Shown: positions 34,979-44,058, numbered from the stretch's first letter. The stretch is 64,000 bases of DNA from Lachnospiraceae bacterium (GCA_015057025.1 SVFD01000002.1:186001-250000), one strand, 5' to 3'. Notes: generated from the letters alone by a model not told the origin. Program-made: numbers and translations.

Positions 34979-36031
34979 TTATTTTAGTTCGTAAAAGATA
35001 ATGCAGTTAGGTTTCTCAATTTTGATTTCCTTACTGCTCATTGCAATAATATGCTTGTCCAAATCTGCCGTAAAAAATGTCATGGTATTGGATTCATGAT
35101 TTAAACTTACCAAATGCTTTAAATCCGGAAACATTGCCGCATCCTTTGGATAAGAACCGCTGATTGGGAGGCAGAAATTCTTTGTAAGAAATCCCGTGTT
35201 TACATCTAAATCAAACACAATCACACTGTTATCACCTGCATTGGAACTAATAATATGTCTGCCATCCAAAGTTAATTTTACCATGCTCGTAATGGTTCTT
35301 CCCGCATGGTACTCATTTACGGTAGAAATTGTCTGAATCTTCTCAAATTCAGGATATTTTTCAACAAAACTGTATTTATATACATCAATATAATTTTTTA
35401 TCTCATGCACAATGTAAAGAAATTGTCCGTCCTTTGAGAATACCATATGCTTCGGACCGCTTCCTACATCACTTCGAATAATATCAATCTGCTTTAATTT
35501 ACCTGTAGTATGATTTAATTCATAAACATTAACATGATCCATGCCGCTGTCTGCAGCCAAAAGATAACGGTTATCCCTGGACATTTTGACACAGTTTACA
35601 TGGGGATGGAAACTTCTTTCCATAACATCACCCATACCAACTACATAAATTTCTTCTGTGATTTCACCGATACTGCCATCCTCAGCAAGTCTCAAAACAG
35701 TAATTTTACCATCATGATATCCTGCTACAAAAAGAAACTTATCGTCATAATCCGTAGACAAATAACATCCCCGCATACCATTAATGGAGGCATAATTAAT
35801 TTCCTCAAGCATACCGTCTGCAAGAATTCGATATCCTTTTACACCCATATCTGTAATGGAATATAAATATTTTCCGTTGTGGGAACATGTTAAATAGGAA
35901 GAATTTGTAATTTCAACATCTCCCTTTTCTTTCATGGTTCCGTTTTCTACATCTACATCGTATATTGTAATACCGTTTTTATTTTTCATGGTATACGTCG
36001 AAACATATGCGACATATTTCTGATTTACCAT
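34979..36031 (-). CDS. Lactonase-family seven-bladed beta-propeller protein
   Basis: 350 residues with no signal peptide, hence cytoplasmic. Repeated blades show HVNCVKMSRDNRYLLAADSG, GSGPKHMVFSKDGQFLYIVHE and HIISSNAGDNSVIVFDLD, typical of PF10282 (YbhE/6-phosphogluconolactonase-like). Family members hydrolyse 6-phosphogluconolactone or cyclise muconates; the specific substrate cannot be told. ATG 36031 follows GGAGGG. tgt begins 18 bases after its stop, so the two are probably co-transcribed. Confidence 0.85.
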   Translation of the reverse strand: MVNQKYVAYVSTYTMKNKNGITIYDVDVENGTMKEKGDVEITNSSYLTCSHNGKYLYSITDMGVKGYRILADGMLEEINYASINGMRGCYLSTDYDDKFLFVAGYHDGKITVLRLAEDGSIGEITEEIYVVGMGDVMERSFHPHVNCVKMSRDNRYLLAADSGMDHVNVYELNHTTGKLKQIDIIRSDVGSGPKHMVFSKDGQFLYIVHEIKNYIDVYKYSFVEKYPEFEKIQTISTVNEYHAGRTITSMVKLTLDGRHIISSNAGDNSVIVFDLDVNTGFLTKNFCLPISGSYPKDAAMFPDLKHLVSLNHESNTMTFFTADLDKHIIAMSSKEIKIEKPNCIIFYELK

Positions 36032-36065
36032 CTTCTATCCCTCCGTAACAGTGCCATATGAATAA

Positions 36066-36094
36066 ATGATACCACAGCTTAAAATATTTGTTAA
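36066..36094 (-). promoter_or_regulatory. Sigma-A promoter of the lactonase-tgt unit
   Basis: On the minus strand TTAACA (36089-36094), a 17-base spacer and TATCAT (36066-36071); each hexamer has one mismatch to consensus. It lies about 35 bases upstream of the lactonase start codon. Confidence 0.65.
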
Positions 36095-36226
36095 TTGTTT
36101 TTTTGTTTTAATATTATTTTCTGCTTTTTATTATGGTAATTTCTTTAGATAATAAGTGTTTGTATCTATATTTTTACTATTAATTTATTTTTTTATATAT
36201 TTTTCTTAAAATATATCATATTTTAA

Positions 36227-36254
36227 TTGACATTTGAATCTTAGTGCGTATAAT
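36227..36254 (+). promoter_or_regulatory. Consensus sigma-A promoter of the xre-potABCD operon
   Basis: TTGACA (36227-36232), a 16-base spacer and TATAAT (36249-36254). Both hexamers are perfect. It is preceded by about 130 bases of very AT-rich DNA in the divergent interval, which holds no other feature I can name. Such a strong core promoter fits control by repression. Confidence 0.88.
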
Positions 36255-36263
36255 GAATCTTGA

Positions 36264-36286
36264 TTTGTTTAGTAAAAGTAAACAAA
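36264..36286 (+). promoter_or_regulatory. Palindromic operator candidate 1 (xre-pot leader)
   Basis: TTTGTTTA (36264-36271) and its exact inverse TAAACAAA (36279-36286) are separated by 7 bases, beginning about 10 bases after the -10 element and so covering the expected transcription start. The symmetry and position suit a dimeric HTH repressor, most simply the Xre/cupin protein encoded next. Confidence 0.6.
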
Positions 36287-36299
36287 AAGTTTAAAATTG

Positions 36300-36314
36300 T
36301 TGTTTTTGAAACAA
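36300..36314 (+). promoter_or_regulatory. Palindromic operator candidate 2 (xre-pot leader)
   Basis: TTGTTT (36300-36305) and AAACAA (36309-36314) with a 3-base centre, just ahead of the GAGG ribosome site of the regulator gene. It shares the TTGTTT/AAACAA core with the first palindrome. Confidence 0.45.
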
Positions 36315-36325
36315 AGAGGCGCATT

Positions 36326-36865
36326 ATGAATATCGGATTAAAAATCAAAGAACTGCGAGTCCAAAAAGGGCTGACGCAGGAAGAACTGGCAGACCGCTGT
36401 GAATTATCCAAGGGTTTTATATCACAGTTGGAAAGAGATTTAACTTCTCCTTCCATTACTTCCTTAATGGACATCTTACAATGTCTGGGTACTGATTTGA
36501 AAGAATTCTTTAGCGATGAAGAAGATACCCAGATTGTCTTTCATGACAAAGATTATTTCGAAAAAGAAGATGATAAGCTTGGAAATAAAATTGAATGGAT
36601 TATTCCCAATGCCCAGAAAAACATGATGGAGCCTATACGTGTCACACTACAGCCCGGCGGAAGCACTTATCCTGACAATCCCCATGAAGGTGATGAATTC
36701 GGTTATGTCTTATCCGGCAGCATACGTATTCATATAGGTAAAAAGACTTACAAAGCCTCAAAAGGCGAATCCTTTTACTTTACCTCTTCTTCTTCTCATT
36801 ATATAGAAGCAGCAGGTAAATCCGGGGCCACTTTCCTTTGGATAAGCACCCCTCCTACATTTTAA
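36326..36865 (+). CDS. Xre-family regulator with cupin sensor domain (PuuR-like)
   Basis: 179 residues from ATG 36326 (GAGG 7 bases upstream; the longer frame from 36260 starts inside the operator region). N-terminal helix-turn-helix, about residues 5-60 (KELRVQKGLTQEELADRCELS; GFISQLERDLTSPS). C-terminal cupin barrel (about 105-175; VTLQPGGSTYPDNPHEGDEF; KGESFYFTS). This architecture is shared with PuuR and other regulators of polyamine and amino-acid genes. It is the first gene of an operon with the polyamine transporter potABCD, 25 bases before potA, so it most likely senses a polyamine and represses its own operon. Confidence 0.88.
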   Translation: MNIGLKIKELRVQKGLTQEELADRCELSKGFISQLERDLTSPSITSLMDILQCLGTDLKEFFSDEEDTQIVFHDKDYFEKEDDKLGNKIEWIIPNAQKNMMEPIRVTLQPGGSTYPDNPHEGDEFGYVLSGSIRIHIGKKTYKASKGESFYFTSSSSHYIEAAGKSGATFLWISTPPTF

Positions 36866-36890
36866 TAAATGACACTAAGGAGAGCAAATC

Positions 36891-37964
36891 ATGAGCAACA
36901 GACTGATTAATTTAGAGAATATCACAAAATCATACGGAAGCCAGATGGTTTTGGATGACATGAACTTATATATCCGCGAAAATGAGTTTTTAACACTTTT
37001 AGGCCCCAGCGGATGCGGAAAAACCACTACATTAAGAATCATCGGCGGTTTTGAAACCCCGGACAAAGGCCGCGTTATCTTTGACGGTGCCGATATCACC
37101 AATCTTCCGCCCCATAAAAGACAATTAAATACCGTATTTCAGAAATACGCATTGTTTACACATATGAATATTGCAGAAAACATTGCTTTTGGTCTTAAAA
37201 TCAAAGGTAAAAGCAAAGCATACATTGATGATAAAATTAAGTATGCTTTAAAACTGGTTAATTTAGATGGCTACGAAAAAAGAATGCCCGATTCCTTAAG
37301 CGGCGGTCAGCAACAACGAATTGCCATCGCCCGCGCCATTGTTAATGAGCCCAAAGTACTGCTTCTTGACGAACCCCTTGGCGCATTAGATTTAAAACTC
37401 CGCCAGGATATGCAATATGAATTAATCCGTTTAAAAAACGAATTAGGCATTACTTTTATTTATGTAACACATGATCAGGAAGAAGCATTGACCATGTCAG
37501 ATACCATAGTTGTAATGAATCAGGGTTATATCCAGCAAATCGGAACTCCGGAAATGATTTACAACGAACCCGAAAATGCTTTCGTGGCAGATTTTATCGG
37601 CGACAGTAATATTATCGGTTCCACCATGATTCAGGATGAATTGGTAGAAATCTTAGGCGCACGTTTTGCCTGTGTTGATAAGGGCTTCGGCAATAACAAA
37701 CCTGTCGACGTTGTAATCCGTCCTGAAGACGTGGAATTAGTAAAACCTGAAGAAGGAACAATCAAAGGTGTTGTTTCACATCTTATCTTTAAGGGTGTAC
37801 ATTATGAAATGGAAGTCATGGCAAACGGTTTTGAATGGCTTGTTCACTCTACTTCCCTTTTCCCCGTTGGCACCGAAGTTGGTATTAAGGTAGACCCTTT
37901 TAATATCCAGATTATGAACAAACCGGAATCTGAAGATGAGGAGGCGGCACCCATTGAAGAATAA
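36891..37964 (+). CDS. potA: Spermidine/putrescine ABC transporter ATP-binding protein
   Basis: 357 residues. ATPase that drives polyamine uptake. Walker [13 protein letters not shown] (about 36-47), Q-loop TVFQKYALF, signature LSGGQQQR, Walker [13 protein letters not shown], switch [13 protein letters not shown], and a C-terminal TOBE domain (about 275-345). ATG 36891 follows AAGGAG. Its stop overlaps the potB start. Confidence 0.96.
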   Translation: MSNRLINLENITKSYGSQMVLDDMNLYIRENEFLTLLGPSGCGKTTTLRIIGGFETPDKGRVIFDGADITNLPPHKRQLNTVFQKYALFTHMNIAENIAFGLKIKGKSKAYIDDKIKYALKLVNLDGYEKRMPDSLSGGQQQRIAIARAIVNEPKVLLLDEPLGALDLKLRQDMQYELIRLKNELGITFIYVTHDQEEALTMSDTIVVMNQGYIQQIGTPEMIYNEPENAFVADFIGDSNIIGSTMIQDELVEILGARFACVDKGFGNNKPVDVVIRPEDVELVKPEEGTIKGVVSHLIFKGVHYEMEVMANGFEWLVHSTSLFPVGTEVGIKVDPFNIQIMNKPESEDEEAAPIEE

Positions 37965-38778
37965 AAAACTGAATTCTCTTATGGCGTCCCCTTATCTTAT
38001 TTGGTCCATTGCTTTTATTATTATTCCTTTACTTATGGTATTTTATTATGGACTGACTGACAAGGATGGCTCATTTACATTTGAAAACATAACTGCTATC
38101 ACTACACCGGAGCATATGAAGGCATTAGGTATTGCTCTCCTTTTATCGCTGATAAGTACCGTTATTTGCCTTTTACTTGCTTATCCGCTTGCAATGATAC
38201 TGGCTAATATGAATGGTAACAAGGATCGCTTCATTGTTTTAATTTTTATTCTTCCCATGTGGATGAATTTCCTCCTTCGTACCCTTGCTTGGCAGACTCT
38301 CTTAGAGCGTTCCGGCGTAATTAATCAGGTATTGGAATTTCTGCATTTACCTGCATTGGAAATTATTAATACTCCCTATGCCATTATTTTAGGTATGGTA
38401 TATAATTTCCTTCCTTTTATGATTTTACCGATTTATAATGTTTTAAATAAAATTGACAGAAACGTAATAAACGCAGCAAAGGATTTAGGTGCAAATAATG
38501 TAAGAACATTTTTAAGCATTACACTTCCTTTAAGCGTTCCCGGTATTATCAGTGGTATAACCATGGTTTTCGTACCGGCACTTACCACATTTATTATCAG
38601 TAATTTATTAGGTGGAAGCAAAATCCTCTTAATCGGTAATGTAATTGAACAAGAATTTTTACAGACCAGCAACTGGCATTTAGGCAGTGGTCTTTCCATG
38701 GTACTGATGCTGTTCATTATAATCAGCATGATTATCACTGCAATATTTGATAAAGACGGGGAGGGTTCAGCATTATGA
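37954..38778 (+). CDS. potB: Spermidine/putrescine ABC transporter permease PotB
   Basis: 274 residues. Polytopic inner-membrane permease with the EAA loop [20 protein letters not shown]. Start choice: TTG 37954 follows GAGGAGG by 9 bases; the in-frame ATG 37936 would overlap that ribosome site, so TTG ([13 protein letters not shown]) is preferred. It overlaps the end of potA by 11 bases, and its stop overlaps the potC start (ATGA). Confidence 0.93.
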   Translation: MKNKKLNSLMASPYLIWSIAFIIIPLLMVFYYGLTDKDGSFTFENITAITTPEHMKALGIALLLSLISTVICLLLAYPLAMILANMNGNKDRFIVLIFILPMWMNFLLRTLAWQTLLERSGVINQVLEFLHLPALEIINTPYAIILGMVYNFLPFMILPIYNVLNKIDRNVINAAKDLGANNVRTFLSITLPLSVPGIISGITMVFVPALTTFIISNLLGGSKILLIGNVIEQEFLQTSNWHLGSGLSMVLMLFIIISMIITAIFDKDGEGSAL

Positions 38779-39566
38779 CAAATATTCTCCGTAAAATTTA
38801 CGTAGCTCTTATTTTTGTATTTTTATACGCTCCCATTGTCACACTAATGGTATTAAGCTTTAATGAAAGTAAATCCAGAGCAAAATGGGGTGGTTTTACT
38901 TTTAAATGGTACATTGAATTGTTCCAAAATGAAGCAATTATGCAAGCTCTGTTAAATACCTTGATGTTGGCAATACTGTCTTCCGTAATTGCAACAATTA
39001 TAGGTACAATTGCTTCCCTGGCAATTAACAAAATGAATCGTGCCGGCAAAACAATTATGATGGGAATCACTAACATCCCCATGCTAAACGCCGAAATCGT
39101 AACCGGTATCTCACTTATGTTGCTTTTTATTACGGTAGGAATCAGATTTGGTTTTATGACGATTCTACTCTCTCATATAACTTTTAATATTCCTTATGTT
39201 ATATTAAGTGTAATGCCGCGATTAAAACAGTTAAATCCTTCTACCTACGAGGCTGCTCTTGATTTGGGAGCTCCTCCTTTAAAAGCTTTTTTCAAGGTGG
39301 TTTTACCGGATTTGGCTCCCGGTATTTTTTCAGGTTTTTTGATGGCATTTACCATGTCACTGGATGATTTTATTATCACACACTTTACAAAAGGTCCCGG
39401 TGTAGATACTCTTTCAACTAAAATTTACTCAGAAGTACGTAAAGGTATTAAACCGGAAATGTACGCTTTATCAACGCTTATTTTTGTTAGTGTTCTGATT
39501 CTCCTTTTATTGATAAACAGAACACCCAAAGATAAAACAAAAAAAGAAATTTCAGGAGGAAAATAA
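38775..39566 (+). CDS. potC: Spermidine/putrescine ABC transporter permease PotC
   Basis: 263 residues, second permease with six membrane segments. EAA motif EAALDLGAPPLKAFFKVVLP and the following MSLDDFIITHF are typical of PotC. Starts in the ATGA overlap with potB and ends in a TAATG overlap with potD. Confidence 0.95.
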   Translation: MTNILRKIYVALIFVFLYAPIVTLMVLSFNESKSRAKWGGFTFKWYIELFQNEAIMQALLNTLMLAILSSVIATIIGTIASLAINKMNRAGKTIMMGITNIPMLNAEIVTGISLMLLFITVGIRFGFMTILLSHITFNIPYVILSVMPRLKQLNPSTYEAALDLGAPPLKAFFKVVLPDLAPGIFSGFLMAFTMSLDDFIITHFTKGPGVDTLSTKIYSEVRKGIKPEMYALSTLIFVSVLILLLLINRTPKDKTKKEISGGK

Positions 39567-40621
39567 TGAAAAAAATTGTCTCACTTTTATTATCCGTTGC
39601 CATTTGTGCAATGGTACTTTCTGCCTGCGGAAGTTCCGGCGGCGAAAATGGTGTTGTATATGTTTACAACTGGGGAGAATATATTGATCCCGAAACAATT
39701 GAAATGTTTGAAGAAGAAACAGGTATTGATGTAATTTACGAAGAATATGAAACAAATGAAATCATGTATCCTAAGATTGAAGCCGGTGCTGCTAACTATG
39801 ATGTTGTCTGCCCTTCCGATTACATGATTCAGAAAATGATTGAAAACGATTTATTACAGGAACTTAACTGGGACAATATTCCCAATGCATCCAACATCGG
39901 CGATCAGTATTATGAACAGTCTGAACAGTTTGATCCCGGAAATAAGTACAGCGTACCCTACTGCTGGGGAACCGTAGGTATCCTTTATAATAAAACCATG
40001 GTTGATGAACCTATTACTTCCTGGTCTGTACTTTGGGATGAAAAATACGAAAATAATATTCTTATGCAGGATTCCGTAAGAGATGCTTTTATGGTTGCTT
40101 TAAAATTAAACGGTCATTCCATGAATACTCTTGATGAAACAGAGTTACAGGAAGCTAAAGATCTTTTAATCGAACAAAAACCTCTTGTTCAGGCATATGT
40201 TGTAGATCAGGTTCGTGATAAAATGATTGGTGGCGAAGCTGCAATCGGTGTTATTTATTCCGGCGAAGCAATTTATACCCAGCGTGAAAATCCCGATTTG
40301 GTTTATGTAATTCCTGACGAAGGTACCAACGTATGGATTGATTCATGGTGTATCTTAAAAGATGCTGAAAATGTGGAAAATGCTGAAAAATTCATTGATT
40401 TTATGTGCAGACCTGAAATTGCACTTATGAACTTTGAATATATTACTTACTCTACTCCCAATGATGCTGCAAAAGAATTAATTGAGGATGAAGACATTCG
40501 TAATTCTGATATTGCATTCCCTGATCTTTCGCAATATAACAATCTGGAAACTTTCCAGTACCTTGGGGATAAAGGTGATGAAGTATATAATAATCTTTGG
40601 AAAGAAATCAAAGCAGAATAA
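39566..40621 (+). CDS. potD: Spermidine/putrescine-binding lipoprotein PotD
   Basis: 351 residues. Signal peptide with lipobox LSAC (Cys21 region), then the binding-protein fold: YVYNWGEYIDPETIEMFEEE at the start, DVVCPSDYMIQKM, CWGTVGILYNK and WIDSWCILKDAENVENAEKF, all typical of PotD. As a lipoprotein it would capture polyamines at the outer membrane face. ATG 39566 overlaps the potC stop, with AGGAGG upstream. It is the last gene before a strong terminator. Confidence 0.96.
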   Translation: MKKIVSLLLSVAICAMVLSACGSSGGENGVVYVYNWGEYIDPETIEMFEEETGIDVIYEEYETNEIMYPKIEAGAANYDVVCPSDYMIQKMIENDLLQELNWDNIPNASNIGDQYYEQSEQFDPGNKYSVPYCWGTVGILYNKTMVDEPITSWSVLWDEKYENNILMQDSVRDAFMVALKLNGHSMNTLDETELQEAKDLLIEQKPLVQAYVVDQVRDKMIGGEAAIGVIYSGEAIYTQRENPDLVYVIPDEGTNVWIDSWCILKDAENVENAEKFIDFMCRPEIALMNFEYITYSTPNDAAKELIEDEDIRNSDIAFPDLSQYNNLETFQYLGDKGDEVYNNLWKEIKAE

Positions 40622-40642
40622 TTTATTTATAATTACTAATAT

Positions 40643-40671
40643 AAAAACCGGTTCCTTGTGAACCGGTTTTT
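40643..40671 (+). terminator. Bidirectional terminator between potD and trpS
   Basis: A 12-bp perfect stem AAAAACCGGTTC/GAACCGGTTTTT (40643-40654 with 40660-40671) with a five-base loop. The stem arms provide T-runs on both strands, serving convergent potD (+) and trpS (-). Confidence 0.92.
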
Positions 40672-40708
40672 ATTATGATATATTGTTTGTCCAATTTACC
40701 ACTCTACA

Positions 40709-41713
40709 TTATCTTATTCTTTCAGGAAAACCCACTTTTTTCTGTACCTTACGTAAAGTCTTGGTTGCATAATAATTGGCTTTTTCTGCGTTTTCTTTAA
40801 TAATTCCGTCAATATATGCCTTATCCTTGCAAAGTTCATCAAATCTTGTCTGAACAGGTTTTAAGGTATCTGCTACCGTTTCACCGACTGCAAGCTTAAA
40901 ATCGCCATAGCCTTTGCCTTCAAATTCTGCTTCAACCTCAGCAAAACTCTTACCGCTGCATGCGCTGTATATTTCAATCAAATTACTGATACCGGGCTGT
41001 TCGGGACAATATTTAATTCTAGCCTCCGAATCGGTAACCGCACGTTTAAACTTACGGATAATGGTATCTGTATCATCTGTAAGATAAATACTTGCATTGG
41101 GATTCTCATCAGACTTAGACATTTTCTTTGTTGGATCCTGCAAACTCATAATCTTAGCTCCGCTTTTACCCAAATAAGGCTCAGGAACCACAAACACATC
41201 CCCATAAATTGAATTAAAACGCTGTGCAAGATCTCTGGTAAGCTCTAAATGCTGCAACTGATCCTTACCAACAGGCACCACATCTGCCTGATATAAAAGA
41301 ATATCTGCAGCCATTAAAACAGGATATGTAAACAAACCTGCATTGATATTATCTGCATGTTTTGCCGATTTATCTTTAAACTGAGTCATTCTGTTCAATT
41401 CACCCATATAAGTAAAACAGTTTAAAATCCAAGCAAGCTCAGCATGTCCGGAAACATGTGACTGATAATAAATACAGTTCTTTTTCGGGTCTAAACCTGC
41501 AGCAATATAAAGCGTCAATAAATTTCTAGCCTTCTTACGAAGTTCTGCCGGGTCCTGACGCACTGTAATGGAATGCATGTCCACTACCGAATAAAAACAT
41601 TCATAATCATCACTTAAAGTAACCCAGTTTTTTAACGCTCCTAAATAATTTCCCAAAGTTAATGAGCCCGTAGACTGCATACCGCTAAAAAGTACTTTCT
41701 TTCCGTCAATCAT
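40709..41713 (-). CDS. trpS: Tryptophanyl-tRNA synthetase
   Basis: 334 residues. Class Ic synthetase with the HIGH-like TGSLTLGNYLGALKN at the N-terminus, the KMSKS loop KKMSKSDENPNA (about residue 218) and the Trp-pocket region VDMHSIT. Length is usual. ATG 41713 follows GGAGGAG. Monocistronic, with no visible T-box leader in the 80-base upstream interval, which holds the terminator of the Cys-rich gene. Confidence 0.97.
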   Translation of the reverse strand: MIDGKKVLFSGMQSTGSLTLGNYLGALKNWVTLSDDYECFYSVVDMHSITVRQDPAELRKKARNLLTLYIAAGLDPKKNCIYYQSHVSGHAELAWILNCFTYMGELNRMTQFKDKSAKHADNINAGLFTYPVLMAADILLYQADVVPVGKDQLQHLELTRDLAQRFNSIYGDVFVVPEPYLGKSGAKIMSLQDPTKKMSKSDENPNASIYLTDDTDTIIRKFKRAVTDSEARIKYCPEQPGISNLIEIYSACSGKSFAEVEAEFEGKGYGDFKLAVGETVADTLKPVQTRFDELCKDKAYIDGIIKENAEKANYYATKTLRKVQKKVGFPERIR

Positions 41714-41751
41714 TATTTACTCCTCCGTCATTTCGCTTTAAAAGCATTATC

Positions 41752-41786
41752 ATTAAAAGGAAAGGCATAGAATCATCTATGCCTTT
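41752..41786 (-). terminator. Intrinsic terminator of the Cys/His-rich gene
   Basis: An 11-bp perfect stem AAAGGCATAGA/TCTATGCCTTT (41761-41771 with 41776-41786) with an ATCA loop; on the minus strand it is followed by CCTTTTAATG. Confidence 0.82.
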
Positions 41787-41796
41787 CGGCATTTCC

Positions 41797-42093
41797 TTAG
41801 TTTCTGTCACATCCGCAACCTGAATTTCCACCAAAATTCGGGAAGGGAGTTACTTCCTGACATCCACAATCACTATGTGATACAACGCAATCATTACAGT
41901 TTAAAACAGCCTGATGAACATTATTGCAACCACAATGATTCTCACATTCCGAATGGCAACCACATGATTCATTTACTGTCACATGATTACATCCACATCC
42001 CTGATGATTGTGTTGACTACATCCGCAAGAATTGTGATTATGGTTTGAACCTTTGCAACAGCATAAAAGTAATAAAATCAAAAAACAACTCAT
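41797..42093 (-). CDS. Small Cys/His-rich protein with Cys-Gly-Cys repeats
   Basis: 98 residues from ATG 42093, which lies 7 bases after GGGAG. A short hydrophobic N-terminus (FLILLLLCCC) could be a membrane anchor or lipoprotein-type signal. The rest contains 19 Cys in total and 9 His, with repeated CGC dipeptide-Cys units (SCGC, GCGC, SCGC, HCGC, DCGC, GCGC) and HNH clusters. Proteins of this composition are annotated as chorion-class high-cysteine proteins in Clostridia. Metal binding or disulfide cross-linking (for example in a spore or surface layer) is plausible but unproven. Own terminator; divergent from nothing and likely monocistronic. Confidence 0.72.
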   Translation of the reverse strand: MSCFLILLLLCCCKGSNHNHNSCGCSQHNHQGCGCNHVTVNESCGCHSECENHCGCNNVHQAVLNCNDCVVSHSDCGCQEVTPFPNFGGNSGCGCDRN

Positions 42094-42172
42094 TGTTTTT
42101 CTCCCAAAAATACTTTTATCATATTTTATGCTATACAATATAAAAGGTTACTCACTTCAAAAGAACACTTAT

Positions 42173-43996
42173 TTATGCTTCAAAAATGGTAATACTACGC
42201 TCCTCCACTTCAAAAGTGGATGATTTTTTGGCTTCCGGTATTTCTTTTACCCTTTCACCTGTTGTCATAACAACTTTCCATTTTTGTTCTTTCATTAACT
42301 TAGGTAATGAAAACTGTTTCTTCTCCCAATGCATATTATACGCTACATACCACAGTTTTACACCTTTACCATTTTCATCCGGACAACTGTACATAATTCC
42401 AACATGGTGATTATAATTTTCAAGTTCTGCTTTCCACGCCTGCAGTCCATGATATGACATATCAGGATAACCACAATGATGAATATCCAACATGGTAAAT
42501 TCTTTTTTTACATGTAAAAATGCTGCTGTTTTGCGATAAGCAATCAAATCCTTTGTAAATTCAAGCATTTCCTTGCCGGTTTTAGATAGATTCCAATTCA
42601 GCCAAGAGACTTCATTATCCTGACAATATGGATTGTTATTGCCGTTTTGTGTATTACAAAATTCATCGCCGGCCAATAGCACAGGGGTTCCCTGAGAAAG
42701 CATAACAAGTATTAATGCGTTTCGCATCATCTTTTTTCGTAAGGCCATAACAGCATTTTTGCGACTCTTTCCTTCTACGCCGCAATTCCAGCTATAATTA
42801 TAATCTGCCCCATCATGATTATTTTCACCGTTATCTTCATTATGCTTCTTATCGTAAGATACAAGGTCATTCAATGTAAAACCATAATAGTTAGTGATAA
42901 AATTAACACTGCCTACACGCTCCGGCTTATGTTTGGTAAGAGACAACATTGTAGAAAGCATATCATCATCACCTTTAAGAAATTTACGCATATTATACAT
43001 AAATCCGTCGGAATAAATACACATATTCTTATATGCCGGAATTTCATGAATACCATATATTTCCTGTTCGGGAATATATTGATAAAAAATCTTTGTATTT
43101 GCAAATAAAGGCTCTGTTCCCATAAAAGAAATAGGAACCTTACCTCCTTTTACATGTACACCGTCAATATGATATTCTGTTACCCAATAGCGGATAGAAT
43201 CAAAAATATATCCTTGTTTTACATTATCAGGGAAATAAAATTGCATAATTACTTCAATACCATTTTTATGAAGATGCTTTACCATGTCCTTAAATTCACT
43301 ACCCGCATCTTCACCGTAAGCATAAGATGCCTTCGGTGCAAAATAATAACCTTCTTTATATCCCCAGTAATTAATAGGCATTACAGATTTTTCTTCAAAA
43401 AAAGACATAATGTCTTTCTTTTCTTCTTTTTTGGTTGGATTATATTCTTCAAATTCATAAGCCGGCATCAATTCTATTGCCGTCACTCCTAACGATTTCA
43501 AATACTCCGTTTTGGCTATGATACCCTGATAAGTACCTGCTCCTTTTACCTTTGAAGAAGGATGAATTGTAAATCCACGTACATGTAAACAATAAATCAC
43601 ACTGTCCTCATAAGGAATACACAGCGGTTCATCACCCTCCCAGTTATCATACGGCTTTTCAAAACCGGAACGAAGAATTATTTCTTCCTCTTTGATTCCC
43701 CATTTTTCATTACCAATGATGCGTTTTGCATGAGGATCCACATATTCTTTCTCATCACAATAAAAATTATAATCATAGGCATCAATATCAAGACCTTTTA
43801 CAACCACAGAAGAAATATTACCGATTCTTTTACCGTCCGAAAAGGGAATTCTTGTTTTTTGCCCTGTTTTCTTTTCTATCAGAACAACACCACAGTTACC
43901 TTCTTTATGAAGAACTGCTGCAAACTGAACGCCATCCTTAGTAATTGTTGCGCCCAGAGGATAGGTTGTACCTTTTGTAATGGTTAAATCCGTCAT
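42173..43996 (-). CDS. Glycogen-debranching (GlgX/isoamylase-like) GH13 homologue lacking all catalytic residues
   Basis: 607 residues. Begins with a CBM48-like domain (about 8-90; GATITKDGVQFAAVLH), then a GH13 barrel with strong GlgX hallmarks: SWNCGVEGKSRKNAV, LSQGTPVLLAGDEF, NNNPYCQDNEVSWLNWN, GENNHDG. Yet every catalytic site is changed. Region I DVVYNH reads QFYFPD (Asp to Gln252, His to Asp257). Region II DGFRFD reads DGVHVK (Arg to His281, nucleophile to Lys283). Region III Glu is Gln306. Region IV TAHDG reads TNYYG (His to Tyr370, Asp to Tyr371). So it should not hydrolyse glucan. The frame is uninterrupted, GAGG lies 7 bases before ATG 43996, and it has its own promoter, indicating a maintained protein. 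Confidence 0.87.
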   Translation of the reverse strand: MTDLTITKGTTYPLGATITKDGVQFAAVLHKEGNCGVVLIEKKTGQKTRIPFSDGKRIGNISSVVVKGLDIDAYDYNFYCDEKEYVDPHAKRIIGNEKWGIKEEEIILRSGFEKPYDNWEGDEPLCIPYEDSVIYCLHVRGFTIHPSSKVKGAGTYQGIIAKTEYLKSLGVTAIELMPAYEFEEYNPTKKEEKKDIMSFFEEKSVMPINYWGYKEGYYFAPKASYAYGEDAGSEFKDMVKHLHKNGIEVIMQFYFPDNVKQGYIFDSIRYWVTEYHIDGVHVKGGKVPISFMGTEPLFANTKIFYQYIPEQEIYGIHEIPAYKNMCIYSDGFMYNMRKFLKGDDDMLSTMLSLTKHKPERVGSVNFITNYYGFTLNDLVSYDKKHNEDNGENNHDGADYNYSWNCGVEGKSRKNAVMALRKKMMRNALILVMLSQGTPVLLAGDEFCNTQNGNNNPYCQDNEVSWLNWNLSKTGKEMLEFTKDLIAYRKTAAFLHVKKEFTMLDIHHCGYPDMSYHGLQAWKAELENYNHHVGIMYSCPDENGKGVKLWYVAYNMHWEKKQFSLPKLMKEQKWKVVMTTGERVKEIPEAKKSSTFEVEERSITIFEA

Positions 43997-44029
43997 TCCT
44001 ATACCTCATTTCTTTTCATAAGCCCTTAT

Positions 44030-44058
44030 ATTTTATCACAAAATGCTGTTCTATGCAA
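44030..44058 (-). promoter_or_regulatory. Sigma-A promoter of the debranching-enzyme homologue
   Basis: On the minus strand TTGCAT (44053-44058), a 17-base spacer and TAAAAT (44030-44035), about 35 bases upstream of the start codon. It stands back to back with the plus-strand promoter at 44072-44100. Confidence 0.7.

Noticed and set aside
41714-41796. T-box leader for trpS
   Set aside because: Only about 80 bases are available, mostly taken by the terminator of the upstream gene; no T-box sequence is seen.
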